DNA of 19,772 nt from an uncultured Alistipes sp. (GTDB lineage: Bacteria > Bacteroidota > Bacteroidia > Bacteroidales > Rikenellaceae). The stretch spans positions 1 to 19,772 of the forward strand of contig CAUDHE010000050.1 of the NCBI GenBank assembly GCA_958449275.1, written 5' to 3'. The number at the start of each line of letters is the position of its first letter. Positions within the stretch are counted from its first letter, which is position 1. A model generated the notes under the pieces. The model worked only from the letters and a program-made list of their open reading frames with translations. It was not told where the DNA came from and searched no databases. The position numbers were made by a program, and so were the translations under genes. Positions 6,007 to 14,194 of this stretch are shown one piece after another.

Positions 6007-9000
6007 TCAATCCATATCCACCGTCGGCGAATCTATTATCTCCGAAGCGTCGGTGCCCGGCTGTATCAGCTCTTCGTCGGTGTAGCCGAATGTGCGGTAA
6101 TAGTCGTTGAGGAAACGCACCAGATCGTCACGCTGCGCGTATGCCGCCAAATAGTACAGCTCCGAAAGGCTGTCCATCTTTTCGGTTATGAGGTCGCCTA
6201 CGATATTGGCCTGCACGCCGTCGAATTGGAGATAGTACTCTATGTACTGTATGATCGTTTCGGCATATGCCTTCAGCAGAGCGTCGCCCTTTTCGTTCTC
6301 CTTCAGAGCGTAGTAGCTCTCGATAAAGGGATAGGTGTTGGCATCGGTATAGCGGATCTTGGGCGAAGGGAAGACCTCCAGACCACGGTCGAGCGCAGCC
6401 AGAGCCTTGTCGTTCTTACCCTCGCGGATGAGCTGCTTCGCCAGCCGCGCGAACGCCTCGCGAGCCCGCGACGCACTGAGGTTATACTGTATGAAATAGT
6501 CGGCGTTCACCTTAGGATCGGCCAGATTGCCGTAACGGAACGTCTCCATAAGCAGGGGATACACCGTGTCGGTATCCATGCGTCCTATCTCCCACGCCGA
6601 ACGGTAGGGCGTAAGAATCGGCACGAGGCGATAGGAATAGCCGTCGAACTGCAAATAGTCGAGCAGACCGAAATCCTGCAATATGTACACCTGCGTGAAC
6701 GATATCGGACGTTTCCAGTCGAAATTGGCCAGCAGATCGAGGAGCATCATTTCGCTCTTGTCGATCGAACGTTTACGCGGCGCGATGTTGATGTACACCG
6801 TGTCGACCATCAGATCGCGGTCCTCCTCCCTCACTATGCCCGAGGCTATGGCGTTGTCCTTGTCGACGGGTATGGCTATGCGTCGCGCGGGAATGTAATC
6901 GAGCAGCGTGCCGTCGGTGAGCGCGAGTTTGGTCTTCTCGGTCTCGTCGGCAATGAAATCCATCAGCTCCTTGATCTCCACCACGCGATCCACACGCTCG
7001 CGCACGGGCAGATAGTCGTTCACGAAAGCGTATTTGCTGCGCGGCAGCGAGAACGGCACGGGAGCCGACTCGTTGGCTCGGGTCTTCATCTCGTCTATGT
7101 ACCATTCGCCGCCCAGATAGCTGGAGTTCATGATTCTCACGTCGGTGCGCACGCCGTCCACCTCCTGATTGAACCACAGCGGGAAAGTGTCGTTGTCGCC
7201 GTAATTTATCACTATGCCGTTTTGGGGCACCGATTGCAGATAGTTCCAGCCTATGTCGCGGGCCATGGTGCGGCCCGAGCGATCGTGGTCGTCCCAGTTC
7301 TGAGCCGCGAGCACGGCGGGTACCGACAGACATACAACCGTGGCGGCGATGGCTGCGGCGGGCGTATCTCGTCGGACGATGCAGGCGAACAGATCCCTGA
7401 CGGCGAGCACTCCCAGACCTATCCAAATGCAGAAAGCGTAGAACGATCCCGCATACACGTAGTCGCGTTCGCGCGGTTCCGAAGGCCCCGTATTGAAATA
7501 TACCACCAGCGCTATGCCCATCATAATGAAGAGCCACATCACCACCGTGAAATTGCGCTGGTCGCGGTTGAGCTGATATATCAAACCTATGATTCCCAGC
7601 AGGAACGGCAGGAAGAAATAGGTGTTGCGTGCGGGATTGTCCCTCATTTCGTCGGGCAGATCGGTCTGCGGCCCGACGTAGAGTTCGTCTATCGCCTTGA
7701 TTCCCGATAACCAGTTGCCGTGGGCTATGGTCTCTTTCGAAGCCTGTATGTCGTCCTGACGTCCCACGAAATTCCACAGGAAGTAACGCCAGTACATGTA
7801 GTTGAGCTGGTAGGTGAAGAAGTAGTAGAGGTTCTCGGCGAAAGTCGGCTCGGTGAAGTTCTCGCCCGTGGCCTCGTCGTACACCGTGCGACCGAAGTCG
7901 AGCACCTCGCCCGTCAGGGCGCGCCCCTGCTCGTCGCGCATCACTTCGCCGTTTTCGTCGCGCATCACATCGACCTTCGTGCGGTATGCGGCCCACGGCT
8001 TGTATTCGGCTTCGCCCTTGTGCGAGTTCCACAGACGCGGGAAGAAGTGCATGAATTGCGAGGGATAGACATATCCCGAGAGTGTCGTGACACGCTCGTA
8101 ACGCCCCGTATCCTTATTGAAATAGTATGACGTGCTCTCCTCCGTCGAATCGATGGGCGACGAGTAGTAAGGCCCGTAGAACAACGGACGGTTGCCGTAC
8201 TGGTCGCGATTGAGCACCGACAGCAGGGCGTGGGGATTGTCGGGATTGTTGCTGTTCATCGGCGGATTGGCCACGGCGCGTATGGTAACGGTGGCATACG
8301 ACGAGAATCCTATGAGAATCATCGTGGTGCAGAGCAACAGCAGGTTCCACACCTTGCGTCCCGCGCGGTGGGTGAGGCAGATTCCGTAGAACAGCGCCGC
8401 GAACAATGCCAATGCGAATACGGTTATGCCGAGGTTGACGGGCAAGCCAAGCGTGTTGACGAAAAAGACGTCGACCATCGCGCCCACGTATACGGTGTAG
8501 GGGATGATTATTCCGTTTATGAATCCGAGTATCGCCAGCGCGATGAGCGTGGCGCATGCCGCGCCCTTGAGCGTAATGCGGTCGTATTTGCGGAAATAGT
8601 AGATGAACACCAGCGCGGGGATGGTGAGCAGGTTGAGGATGTGGACGCCTATCGACAGTCCCATGAGATAGGCTATGAGTACTATCCAGCGTGCCGAGTG
8701 CGGTTGGTCGGCCTGCTCTTCCCACTTCAGCATGAGCCACACCACCAGTGCCGTGAACATCGACGAAAGGGCGTATACCTCGCCCTCCACGGCCGAGAAC
8801 CAAAAGGTGTCGGTGAAAGTGTATGCCAATGCGCCTACGGCTCCCGCGCCGAGCACGGCGATCGAATCGGCTGTGTTCATTTCGCGTCCCGCGGCGATGA
8901 ATATGCGGCGCGCTATGTGGGTGACGGTCCAGAACAAGAACAGTATGCAGAATGCGCTGGCCAGGCAGTTCATGGCGTTGACCATGTGGGGTACGTAGTG

Positions 9001-9210
9001 CGTCGACGGCGCGAAGAGCGTGGCGATGCGGGCCATGAGCATGAACAAAGGCGCTCCGGGCGGATGCCCCACTTCGAGTTTGTACGACGTGGCGATGAAC
9101 TCGGCGCAGTCCCAAAGACTCGACGAAGGCTCCATCGTCAGCAGGTATGTCAAGGCCGCCGCGGCGAATACCGCCCAGCCCGTGATTCTGTTCAGTCGTT
9201 TGAAATTCAT
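6007..9210 (-). CDS. DUF2723 family integral membrane glycosyltransferase (GT117, TMEM260-like)
   Basis: 1067-residue inner-membrane protein. Residues 1 to about 620 contain many hydrophobic helices, beginning with one near 11-26. The first loop has LWDCAEF (33-38), an acidic pair (Asp34, Glu37) in the place of the GT-C catalytic acid, followed by GHPPGAPLF (48-56). A largely soluble C-terminal half follows, containing YGDNDTFPLWF and ending in helical, TPR-like sequence. GT117 includes human TMEM260, an O-mannosyltransferase. Bacteroidota homologues are large like this one, and a role in transferring sugars from a lipid donor to exported proteins is plausible but not shown here. The ATG at 9210 lies 23 bases past an exact -7 promoter box; the gene appears monocistronic, with its own terminator at 5950-5983. 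Confidence 0.88.
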   Translation of the reverse strand: MNFKRLNRITGWAVFAAAALTYLLTMEPSSSLWDCAEFIATSYKLEVGHPPGAPLFMLMARIATLFAPSTHYVPHMVNAMNCLASAFCILFLFWTVTHIARRIFIAAGREMNTADSIAVLGAGAVGALAYTFTDTFWFSAVEGEVYALSSMFTALVVWLMLKWEEQADQPHSARWIVLIAYLMGLSIGVHILNLLTIPALVFIYYFRKYDRITLKGAACATLIALAILGFINGIIIPYTVYVGAMVDVFFVNTLGLPVNLGITVFALALFAALFYGICLTHRAGRKVWNLLLLCTTMILIGFSSYATVTIRAVANPPMNSNNPDNPHALLSVLNRDQYGNRPLFYGPYYSSPIDSTEESTSYYFNKDTGRYERVTTLSGYVYPSQFMHFFPRLWNSHKGEAEYKPWAAYRTKVDVMRDENGEVMRDEQGRALTGEVLDFGRTVYDEATGENFTEPTFAENLYYFFTYQLNYMYWRYFLWNFVGRQDDIQASKETIAHGNWLSGIKAIDELYVGPQTDLPDEMRDNPARNTYFFLPFLLGIIGLIYQLNRDQRNFTVVMWLFIMMGIALVVYFNTGPSEPRERDYVYAGSFYAFCIWIGLGVLAVRDLFACIVRRDTPAAAIAATVVCLSVPAVLAAQNWDDHDRSGRTMARDIGWNYLQSVPQNGIVINYGDNDTFPLWFNQEVDGVRTDVRIMNSSYLGGEWYIDEMKTRANESAPVPFSLPRSKYAFVNDYLPVRERVDRVVEIKELMDFIADETEKTKLALTDGTLLDYIPARRIAIPVDKDNAIASGIVREEDRDLMVDTVYINIAPRKRSIDKSEMMLLDLLANFDWKRPISFTQVYILQDFGLLDYLQFDGYSYRLVPILTPYRSAWEIGRMDTDTVYPLLMETFRYGNLADPKVNADYFIQYNLSASRAREAFARLAKQLIREGKNDKALAALDRGLEVFPSPKIRYTDANTYPFIESYYALKENEKGDALLKAYAETIIQYIEYYLQFDGVQANIVGDLITEKMDSLSELYYLAAYAQRDDLVRFLNDYYRTFGYTDEELIQPGTDASEIIDSPTVDMD

Positions 9211-9233
9211 AAATGTTACGTTGTAAATATTTG

Positions 9234-9241
9234 CAAAGGTA
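9234..9241 (-). promoter_or_regulatory. -7 promoter box of the GT117 gene
   Basis: On the minus strand TACCTTTG matches TAnnTTTG exactly and lies 23 bases upstream of the ATG. No good -33 TTTG is visible; its expected position falls inside the palindrome at 9255-9272. Confidence 0.6.
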
Positions 9242-9254
9242 CAAATTTTTCATT

Positions 9255-9272
9255 CGGAATCATCCGATTCCG
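9255..9272. promoter_or_regulatory. 18-bp perfect palindrome over the GT117 promoter
   Basis: CGGAATC-ATCC-GATTCCG has 7-bp arms and a 4-base spacer. It covers the place where the -33 box of the leftward promoter should lie, so it could be an operator. Its arm and loop sizes also equal those of the variable hairpins in the intergenic repeats, so it could be a stray part of such an element. Confidence 0.4.
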
Positions 9273-9383
9273 ACCCACAATATGTTTTGCGGCCTTCGGA
9301 GTCGTGCGGTTCGGCGCGCGACTCGGCGGTTGTCATCGGGGTGCAGCCTGCGGAAAACGCGGTGCGAGCATTCGCGAACGACC

Positions 9384-9434
9384 GTGGGCCTCCGCTGTCG
9401 GGAGGCTGCGGCCCGCGCAGTTCTGACGAACTGC
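9384..9434 (+). repeat. Structured intergenic repeat, type 2, copy 3
   Basis: Forward on the plus strand. GGGCC (9386-9390) pairs with GGCCC (9410-9414), with an alternative inner stem GCCTCC/GGAGGC (9388-9393 with 9401-9406). This is followed by the variable hairpin GCAGTTC-TGAC-GAACTGC (9417-9434, perfect 7 bp). It aligns with the minus strand of 3439-3488, 5702-5751 and 19498-19546. This is the only copy lying between two gene starts rather than behind a gene. Confidence 0.7.
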
Positions 9435-9638
9435 CATTCGTCATTCGCATTTCAATCCCGCCTGCGTTCGGCAGCTTGACGGGACATATCCGTAAAGTAA
9501 GTCAAAAGTAATGAATAAACGCCTAATATCGAAATTTATTCTTCGGTGCAGTCCTTTTCGACCGTGATTCCGCCCGCGCTGCAAATCGCAGGTTCGCAAT
9601 TTTCGAAGTCGGATAGACCGTGTTTGCGGAAAAATGGT

Positions 9639-9646
9639 TATTTTTG
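9639..9646 (+). promoter_or_regulatory. -7 promoter box of cysS
   Basis: TATTTTTG matches TAnnTTTG and lies 17 bases before the ATG at 9663, implying a very short leader. A TTTGCG (9623-9628) stands only 12 bases upstream of the box, closer than the usual 19-21. Confidence 0.5.
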
Positions 9647-9662
9647 TGGAAATTTCACGGCT

Positions 9663-11135
9663 ATGGATTCGAAACTGGTTTTATACAATACGCTTACGCG
9701 CCGCAAGGAGCTGTTCGAGCCTGTAAATCCCGAACATGCGGGGATGTACGTATGCGGTCCCACGGTCTACGGCGATCCCCATTTGGGGCATGCGCGTCCC
9801 GCCGTCACTTTCGACATGCTGTTCCGCTATCTGAAAGCGTCGGGATACAAGGTGCGTTACGTGCGCAACATAACCGACGTGGGGCATCTGGAGCACGACG
9901 CCGACGAGGGCGAGGACAAGATCGCCAAGAAGGCGCGTCTGGAGCAGCTGGAGCCTATGGAGGTGGCGCATTACTATACCGAGCGATATCATCGGGCGAT
10001 GGACAAGCTGAATGTGCTCACCCCCTCGATCGAGCCGCACGCCTCGGGTCACATCATCGAGCAGATAGAGTTCGTGAAACGCATTCTCGATGCGGGATAT
10101 GCCTACGAGTCGAACGGATCGGTATACTTCGACGTGGAGAAATACGACAAGGACTACCGTTACGGTCGATTGTCGGGCCGCAATCTGGACGACATAGTAG
10201 AGAACACCCGTTCGCTCGACGGCAGGGAGGACAAACGCCGCTCGGTCGATTTCGCATTGTGGAAAAAGGCGTCGCCCGAACACATCATGCGTTGGCCCTC
10301 GCCGTGGAGCGACGGCTTCCCCGGGTGGCACATGGAGTGCTCGGCCATGAGCACCAAGTATCTGGGCGAGACGTTCGACATCCACGGAGGCGGCATGGAT
10401 CTGCTGTTTCCCCACCACGAATGCGAGATCGCGCAGGCGACGGCTGCGCTGGGGCACGATTCGGCACGTTATTGGGTACACAACAACATGATAACCATCA
10501 ACGGTCAGAAAATGGGCAAGTCGCTGGGCAACTTCATAACGCTGGATGAGATGTTCACCGGCAATCACAAGATGCTCGCGCAGGGATATTCGCCCATGAC
10601 CATACGTTTCTTCGTGTTGCAGGCGCACTACCGCTCGACGCTCGACTTCTCGAACGAGGCGTTGCAGGCTGCCGAGAAGGGACTCGATCGTCTGATGAAG
10701 GGCGTGGAGACGCTGGGCAAGCTCAAGCCCGCGGCGCAGTCGAGCGTCGACGTGCGGGAGCTGGCCGACCGTTGCCGCGCGGCGATGGACGACGATCTTA
10801 ACTCGCCGATGGTGATCTCGGCCCTGTTCGACTGGGTGCGCATAATAAACCAGGTGGCCGAGGGGCAGCAGAGCCTTACGGTCGAGGATCTGGAGGCGTT
10901 ACGCAGCACGGTGAACCTCTATGTGTTCGATATTCTCGGACTGCGCGACGAGAAGGCCGCGGGGGCTTCGGGTAACGACATGGTGACCCCTCTGGTGGAG
11001 ATGTTGCTGGCCATGCGTCAGAAAGCCAAGGCCGACAAGGATTGGGCCGCGTCGGATAAGATTCGCGATGAACTTACAGCCATCGGCATCCGCGTGAAGG
11101 ACCGCAAGGACGGCGTGGACTGGGAGATAGAGTAA
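9663..11135 (+). CDS. cysS: Cysteinyl-tRNA synthetase
   Basis: 490-residue class I aminoacyl-tRNA synthetase that charges tRNA-Cys in the cytoplasm. The HIGH motif reads HLGH (40-43), and the KMSKS loop reads KMGKS (283-287). The catalytic zinc ligands are all present: Cys31, Cys226 (in MECSAM), His251 and Glu255 (in HHECE), with the same spacing as in the E. coli enzyme. The DALR-like helical region and the C-terminal KDRKDGVDWEIE complete the protein. The ATG at 9663 is preferred because MDSKLVLYNTLTRRKE is where family members begin and because the promoter box lies between it and the next upstream ATG. No terminator is visible downstream and prfB shows no promoter, so cysS, prfB and the NamZ gene may be cotranscribed through the intervening repeats. 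Confidence 0.97.
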   Translation: MDSKLVLYNTLTRRKELFEPVNPEHAGMYVCGPTVYGDPHLGHARPAVTFDMLFRYLKASGYKVRYVRNITDVGHLEHDADEGEDKIAKKARLEQLEPMEVAHYYTERYHRAMDKLNVLTPSIEPHASGHIIEQIEFVKRILDAGYAYESNGSVYFDVEKYDKDYRYGRLSGRNLDDIVENTRSLDGREDKRRSVDFALWKKASPEHIMRWPSPWSDGFPGWHMECSAMSTKYLGETFDIHGGGMDLLFPHHECEIAQATAALGHDSARYWVHNNMITINGQKMGKSLGNFITLDEMFTGNHKMLAQGYSPMTIRFFVLQAHYRSTLDFSNEALQAAEKGLDRLMKGVETLGKLKPAAQSSVDVRELADRCRAAMDDDLNSPMVISALFDWVRIINQVAEGQQSLTVEDLEALRSTVNLYVFDILGLRDEKAAGASGNDMVTPLVEMLLAMRQKAKADKDWAASDKIRDELTAIGIRVKDRKDGVDWEIE

Positions 11136-11136
11136 A

Positions 11137-11185
11137 ACGACCCGCAGAGTCGTGCGGGCCGCAGGCTGTGGAGGACGGGAAATGC
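11137..11185 (-). repeat. Structured intergenic repeat, type 2, copy 4 (degenerate)
   Basis: Read on the plus strand, ACGAC (11137-11141) pairs with GTCGT (11149-11153). It is followed by GCGGGCCGCAGGCTGTGG, which matches the start of the conserved type 2 hairpin, but the closing arm is eroded. CCCGC (11141-11145) can instead pair with GCGGG (11154-11158). It begins two bases after the cysS stop and runs straight into a type 1 copy. Unlike most copies it is opposite in direction to the gene it follows. Confidence 0.5.
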
Positions 11186-11252
11186 AGTCCGCCGCGTGAG
11201 GCGGCGGCGAACTGCCGACTCTTACGAGTCACAATTTTAACGATAACCTTAG
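11184..11252 (+). repeat. Structured intergenic repeat, type 1, copy 3
   Basis: GCAGT is followed by CCGCCGC-GTGAG-GCGGCGG (11189-11207, perfect 7 bp) and GAACTGC, then the variable hairpin GACTC-TTAC-GAGTC (11217-11230, perfect 5 bp) and the tail ACAATTTTAACGATAAC. It ends 12 bases before the prfB start codon and points the same way as cysS. Confidence 0.75.
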
Positions 11253-11264
11253 TTTATAACGAAC

Positions 11265-12375
11265 ATGATTTCGGAAGAACAGATTAAAGAGGCTATAAGA
11301 CGACAGGATTCGTTGGGGAGGTGTCTTTGACATCGCTCAGCGGAAAATAGATCTTCAGAACGAAGAGGAAAAGACTCATGATCCCGATTTTTGGAACGAT
11401 GCCGACGCCGCGCAGAAACAGTTGCGCAAGGTGGCGTCGATCAAGAGTTGGGTGGACGATTACGACGCCGTGGCAAAGGGCGTCGAGGACCTGCAACTGA
11501 TGCCCGAGTTCGTCGAGGCGGGGCTTGCCTCCGAGGAGGAGATGGACGAGCAGTACCGCGCGACGATGGAGCGCATCGAGGCTTTGGAGCTTCGCAACAT
11601 GCTGCGCGGCGAGGAGGACAAGATGGGTGCCATAATGGATATCAATGCGGGTGCGGGAGGAACCGAGGCTCTGGACTGGGCATCGATGCTGTTGCGCATG
11701 TACACTCGCTGGTGCGATGCGCACGGATACAAATACCGCATGATGGACTATCAGGCGGGCGACGAGGTGGGCGTTAAATCGTGTACGCTGGAGATCGAGG
11801 GCGATTTCGCCTACGGTTATCTCAAGAGTGAGAACGGCGTGCACCGCATGGTTCGTCTGTCGCCGTTCAATGCCAACAACAAGCGCCAGACCACATTCGC
11901 TTCGGTGTTCGTGTCGCCTGCGGTGGACGACACCATCGAGATCAGGATCAACCCCTCCGACTGCGAGTGGGACACCTATCGTTCGAGCGGCGCGGGCGGT
12001 CAGAACGTCAACAAGGTCGAGACGGCCGTGCGCTTGCGCTATCACGGCAAGGATCCCGACACGGGCGAGCCCGTGGAGTTCCTTATCGAGAACATGGAGA
12101 CGCGCTCGCAGCTCATGAACCGCGAGAACGCCATGCGCATACTCCGTTCGAAACTCTATCAGCGCGAAATGGAGAAGCGTCGGGCCACGCAGCAGGCATT
12201 GGAGGCGACCAAGAAGCGTATAGAATGGGGTTCGCAGATACGTTCGTACGTATTCGACGACCGTCGCGTGAAGGATCATCGCACAGGGTGTCAGACCTCG
12301 AACGTGGAGGCCGTGATGGACGGCGACATAGACGCTTTCATAAAGGAATACCTGATGCAGTTCGGCGGCGAGTAG
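11265..12375 (+). CDS. prfB: Peptide chain release factor 2, expressed through a programmed +1 frameshift
   Basis: RF2 reads UGA and UAA stops and triggers peptide release. The first frame (ATG 11265) encodes MISEEQIKEAIRRQDSLGRCL and meets TGA at 11328-11330. The slip site is CTT TGA C (11325-11331), preceded by a Shine-Dalgarno-like GGGGAGG (11315-11321) three bases before the CTT. After a +1 slip, reading continues from GAC at 11329 (DIAQRKIDLQ...) to TAG at 12373, giving 369 residues, the usual RF2 length. The stop-recognition motif SPF falls at 199-201 and the catalytic GGQ at 244-246. The frameshift is the classic autoregulatory device: scarce RF2 lets the ribosome pause at UGA and slip. 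A gene caller would start the gene downstream and lose the N-terminus. CDS as join: 11265-11327 and 11329-12375. Confidence 0.96.
11315..11331 (+). promoter_or_regulatory. prfB +1 frameshift signal
   Basis: GGGGAGG, TGT and CTTTGAC together form the stimulatory anti-anti-SD sequence, spacer and slippery codon with in-frame UGA and C as the next base. The spacing (three bases between AGG and CTT) is close to that known from E. coli. It controls RF2 level by feedback. Confidence 0.93.
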
Positions 12376-12382
12376 ACAGCTG

Positions 12383-12478
12383 CTGTTCGCCGACGGCGGC
12401 GCGAATGTTTCAGCAGTCCGCCGCGAGGGGCGGCGGCGAACTGCCGATATCGCTGTGCGATATCGATTTAACCGTAAA
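12383..12478 (+). repeat. Structured intergenic repeat, type 1, copy 4 (most complete)
   Basis: The leading module CTGTTCGCCGACGGCGG (12383-12399) is followed by a spacer GCGAATGTTTCAGCAGT and the conserved hairpin CCGCCGC-GAGGG-GCGGCGG (12418-12436). GAACTGC follows, then the variable hairpin CGATATCGC (12445-12453) with GCGATATCG (12457-12465), a perfect 9 bp around TGT, and the tail ATTTAACCGTAAAG. It fills the gap between prfB and the NamZ gene and points with prfB. Confidence 0.8.
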
Positions 12479-12482
12479 GTCA

Positions 12483-13655
12483 ATGGTTATGTTACGAATC
12501 GTTTCTCTGTTTTCGATGTTGCTGCTGACGGCATGCCGCGTGTCGGCCGTGGAACCCGACAGCGGTGTGAAAGTCGGCGCCGAACGTACCGACGAATATC
12601 TGTCGGCGTTGCGCGGGCGTCGCGTCGCCGTACTGGCCAACCACACGGCCATGGTCGGCGACCGTCATTTGGTCGACATGTTGTGCGACGAAGGGATCGA
12701 CGTAGCGGGAATCTTCTCGCCCGAACACGGATTTCGTGGCGGCGCCGATGCGGGCGAGCACGTAGGCAGTTCGGTTGACGAGAAGACGGGCATTCCCATA
12801 TGGTCGCTCTACGACGGCGGCTCGGGACGCCCATCGGCCGCTACGATGGACAAGTTCGACGTGCTGGTGGTCGACATGCAGGATGTGGGGCTGCGTTTCT
12901 ATACCTATTATATAACGATGCTGCGCATGATGGACGTCTGCACCGACCACGACCGCGCCGTTATCGTGCTCGACCGTCCCAACCCCAACGGGATGTACGT
13001 CGACGGTCCCGTGCTCGACATGAAGTACAAATCGGGAGTGGGCGCGCTGCCTGTTCCCGTGGTGCACGGCCTTACGATGGGCGAGATCGCCCTCATGTCG
13101 CGCGGCGAGGGATGGTGCGGCGATTGCGAATTGCAGGTGGTGAAGTGCGAAGGCTATACTCATTCGACGCGTTACGTACTGCCCGTCGCGCCGTCGCCCA
13201 ATCTGCCGACGCAGCATGCCGTATATCTCTATCCCTCGACATGTCTGTTCGAGGGTACCGTATGCTCGCTCGGGCGCGGAACCGACCGTCCGTTCGAGTG
13301 CTACGGACATCCCGACTACGAGGGCGGCGACTTCACGTTCACGCCGCGTTCGGTGGCGGGCGCCAAGAATCCGCCGCTCAAGGACAAGCCGTGCCGCGGC
13401 CGCGATCTGCGGAACATAGCTGACGAGGAGGTCATAAAGTGCGGATTCGATCTGGAGTATGTGATCGATGCCTATCGCAATCTCGGAATGGGCGAGAAGT
13501 TCTTCACCCCCATGTTCGAGAAACTGACGGGTGTCGATTACGTGCGTCGCATGATCGTCGAGGGGCGTTCGGCCGACGAGATCCGTGCCGTGTGGCAACC
13601 CGAATTGGAGAAGTACCGCGCCCTGCGTCGCCGCTATCTGCTCTACGAAGAGTAA
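12483..13655 (+). CDS. namZ: DUF1343 lipoprotein, NamZ-like exo-beta-N-acetylmuramidase (GH171)
   Basis: 390-residue exported protein. The N-terminus MVMLRIVSLFSMLLLTAC ends in a lipobox (LTAC, Cys18), predicting a periplasm-facing lipoprotein. Family landmarks follow in order: VLANHTA (50-56), IFSPEHGFRG (77-86), VVDMQDVGLRFYTYY (129-143), VLDRPNPNG (162-170), HGLTMGE (195-201), and later NLPTQHAVYLYPSTCLFEGT. Characterised members (NamZ) remove terminal MurNAc from peptidoglycan fragments during wall recycling or scavenging; the assignment here rests on motifs. Two in-frame ATGs lie close together (12483 and 12489), and either keeps the signal peptide. It follows prfB across a repeat with no visible promoter. 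Its stop lies only 2 bp from the stop of the convergent CHR transporter gene, with no terminator between. Confidence 0.87.
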   Translation: MVMLRIVSLFSMLLLTACRVSAVEPDSGVKVGAERTDEYLSALRGRRVAVLANHTAMVGDRHLVDMLCDEGIDVAGIFSPEHGFRGGADAGEHVGSSVDEKTGIPIWSLYDGGSGRPSAATMDKFDVLVVDMQDVGLRFYTYYITMLRMMDVCTDHDRAVIVLDRPNPNGMYVDGPVLDMKYKSGVGALPVPVVHGLTMGEIALMSRGEGWCGDCELQVVKCEGYTHSTRYVLPVAPSPNLPTQHAVYLYPSTCLFEGTVCSLGRGTDRPFECYGHPDYEGGDFTFTPRSVAGAKNPPLKDKPCRGRDLRNIADEEVIKCGFDLEYVIDAYRNLGMGEKFFTPMFEKLTGVDYVRRMIVEGRSADEIRAVWQPELEKYRALRRRYLLYEE

Positions 13656-13657
13656 AT

Positions 13658-14194
13658 CTAAAGATATATTGCGATTCCCGCGGCAGCCGAGAGGACTATC
13701 AGCAATATCGGGTTGACTTTCTTGTACGATGCTGCGAGCGTCGCGCCGAAAAGCACCCAGCTCCAGGCGTCGATGAAGCTCGCGCCGTCGTCCGACGACG
13801 GGAAGATCAGAAGCAGCGCGGCAGCGCCGATCATGCCTATCACCACGGGGCGCATGCCTGCCACAGCCCCCTTTACATAACGGTTGTCGCGCAGTTGCAG
13901 GAAGAAACGGGTGATGATTATCATCAACGTCAGCGCAGGCAGACAGACCGATACGGTCGCCACCACTGATCCCCAGAATCCCGCCACCGTGTAGCCCACG
14001 TACGTGGCCGAGTTGATCGCTATCGGCCCCGGGGTCATCTGCGACACGGCCACTATGTCGGCGAACTCGGCGTTCGTCATCCATTCGTTCTGCACCACCA
14101 CTTCGTTCTGTATGAGCGAAAGCATGGCGTATCCGCCGCCGAATCCGAAAAATCCGATCTTCAGATAGCTGTAAAAGAGTTTGAGATATATCAT
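13658..14194 (-). CDS. CHR-family (ChrA-like) half-transporter, second subunit
   Basis: 178-residue membrane protein corresponding to one half of a chromate transporter. It carries the family signatures GFGGGYAM (residues 17-24) and TPGPIAINSATYVGY (near 54-68), followed by several hydrophobic segments. It overlaps the end of the upstream paralogue by four bases (ATGA), so the pair is translationally coupled. An unusually good Shine-Dalgarno AGGAGG sits seven bases before its ATG, inside the end of the upstream gene. Short CHR proteins encoded as adjacent pairs are thought to work together as an antiparallel heterodimer. Chromate is the family substrate but may not be the physiological one in a gut-type anaerobe. 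Confidence 0.88.
   Translation of the reverse strand: MIYLKLFYSYLKIGFFGFGGGYAMLSLIQNEVVVQNEWMTNAEFADIVAVSQMTPGPIAINSATYVGYTVAGFWGSVVATVSVCLPALTLMIIITRFFLQLRDNRYVKGAVAGMRPVVIGMIGAAALLLIFPSSDDGASFIDAWSWVLFGATLAASYKKVNPILLIVLSAAAGIAIYL

Larger units (their letters stand above)
9211..9662. other. 452-bp divergent intergenic region
   Basis: This region lies between the starts of the GT117 gene and cysS. It contains the GT117 -7 box, the 18-bp palindrome, a hairpin GAGTCG...CGACTC (9299-9324), the type 2 repeat at 9384-9434 and the cysS -7 box. Between 9435 and 9638 I see only unstructured sequence with an AT-rich patch around 9490-9545 and no credible gene. An in-frame ATG at 9546 would extend cysS but gives residues unlike the family. 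Confidence 0.7.

Noticed and set aside
9546..9662. Upstream ATG at 9546 as the cysS start
   Set aside because: It adds 39 residues unlike any synthetase N-terminus and would place the -7 promoter box inside the coding region.
11265..11330. prfB as a broken gene because of an early in-frame TGA
   Set aside because: The stop lies in the classic CTT TGA C frameshift site with an SD-like stimulator, and the rest of RF2 is intact.
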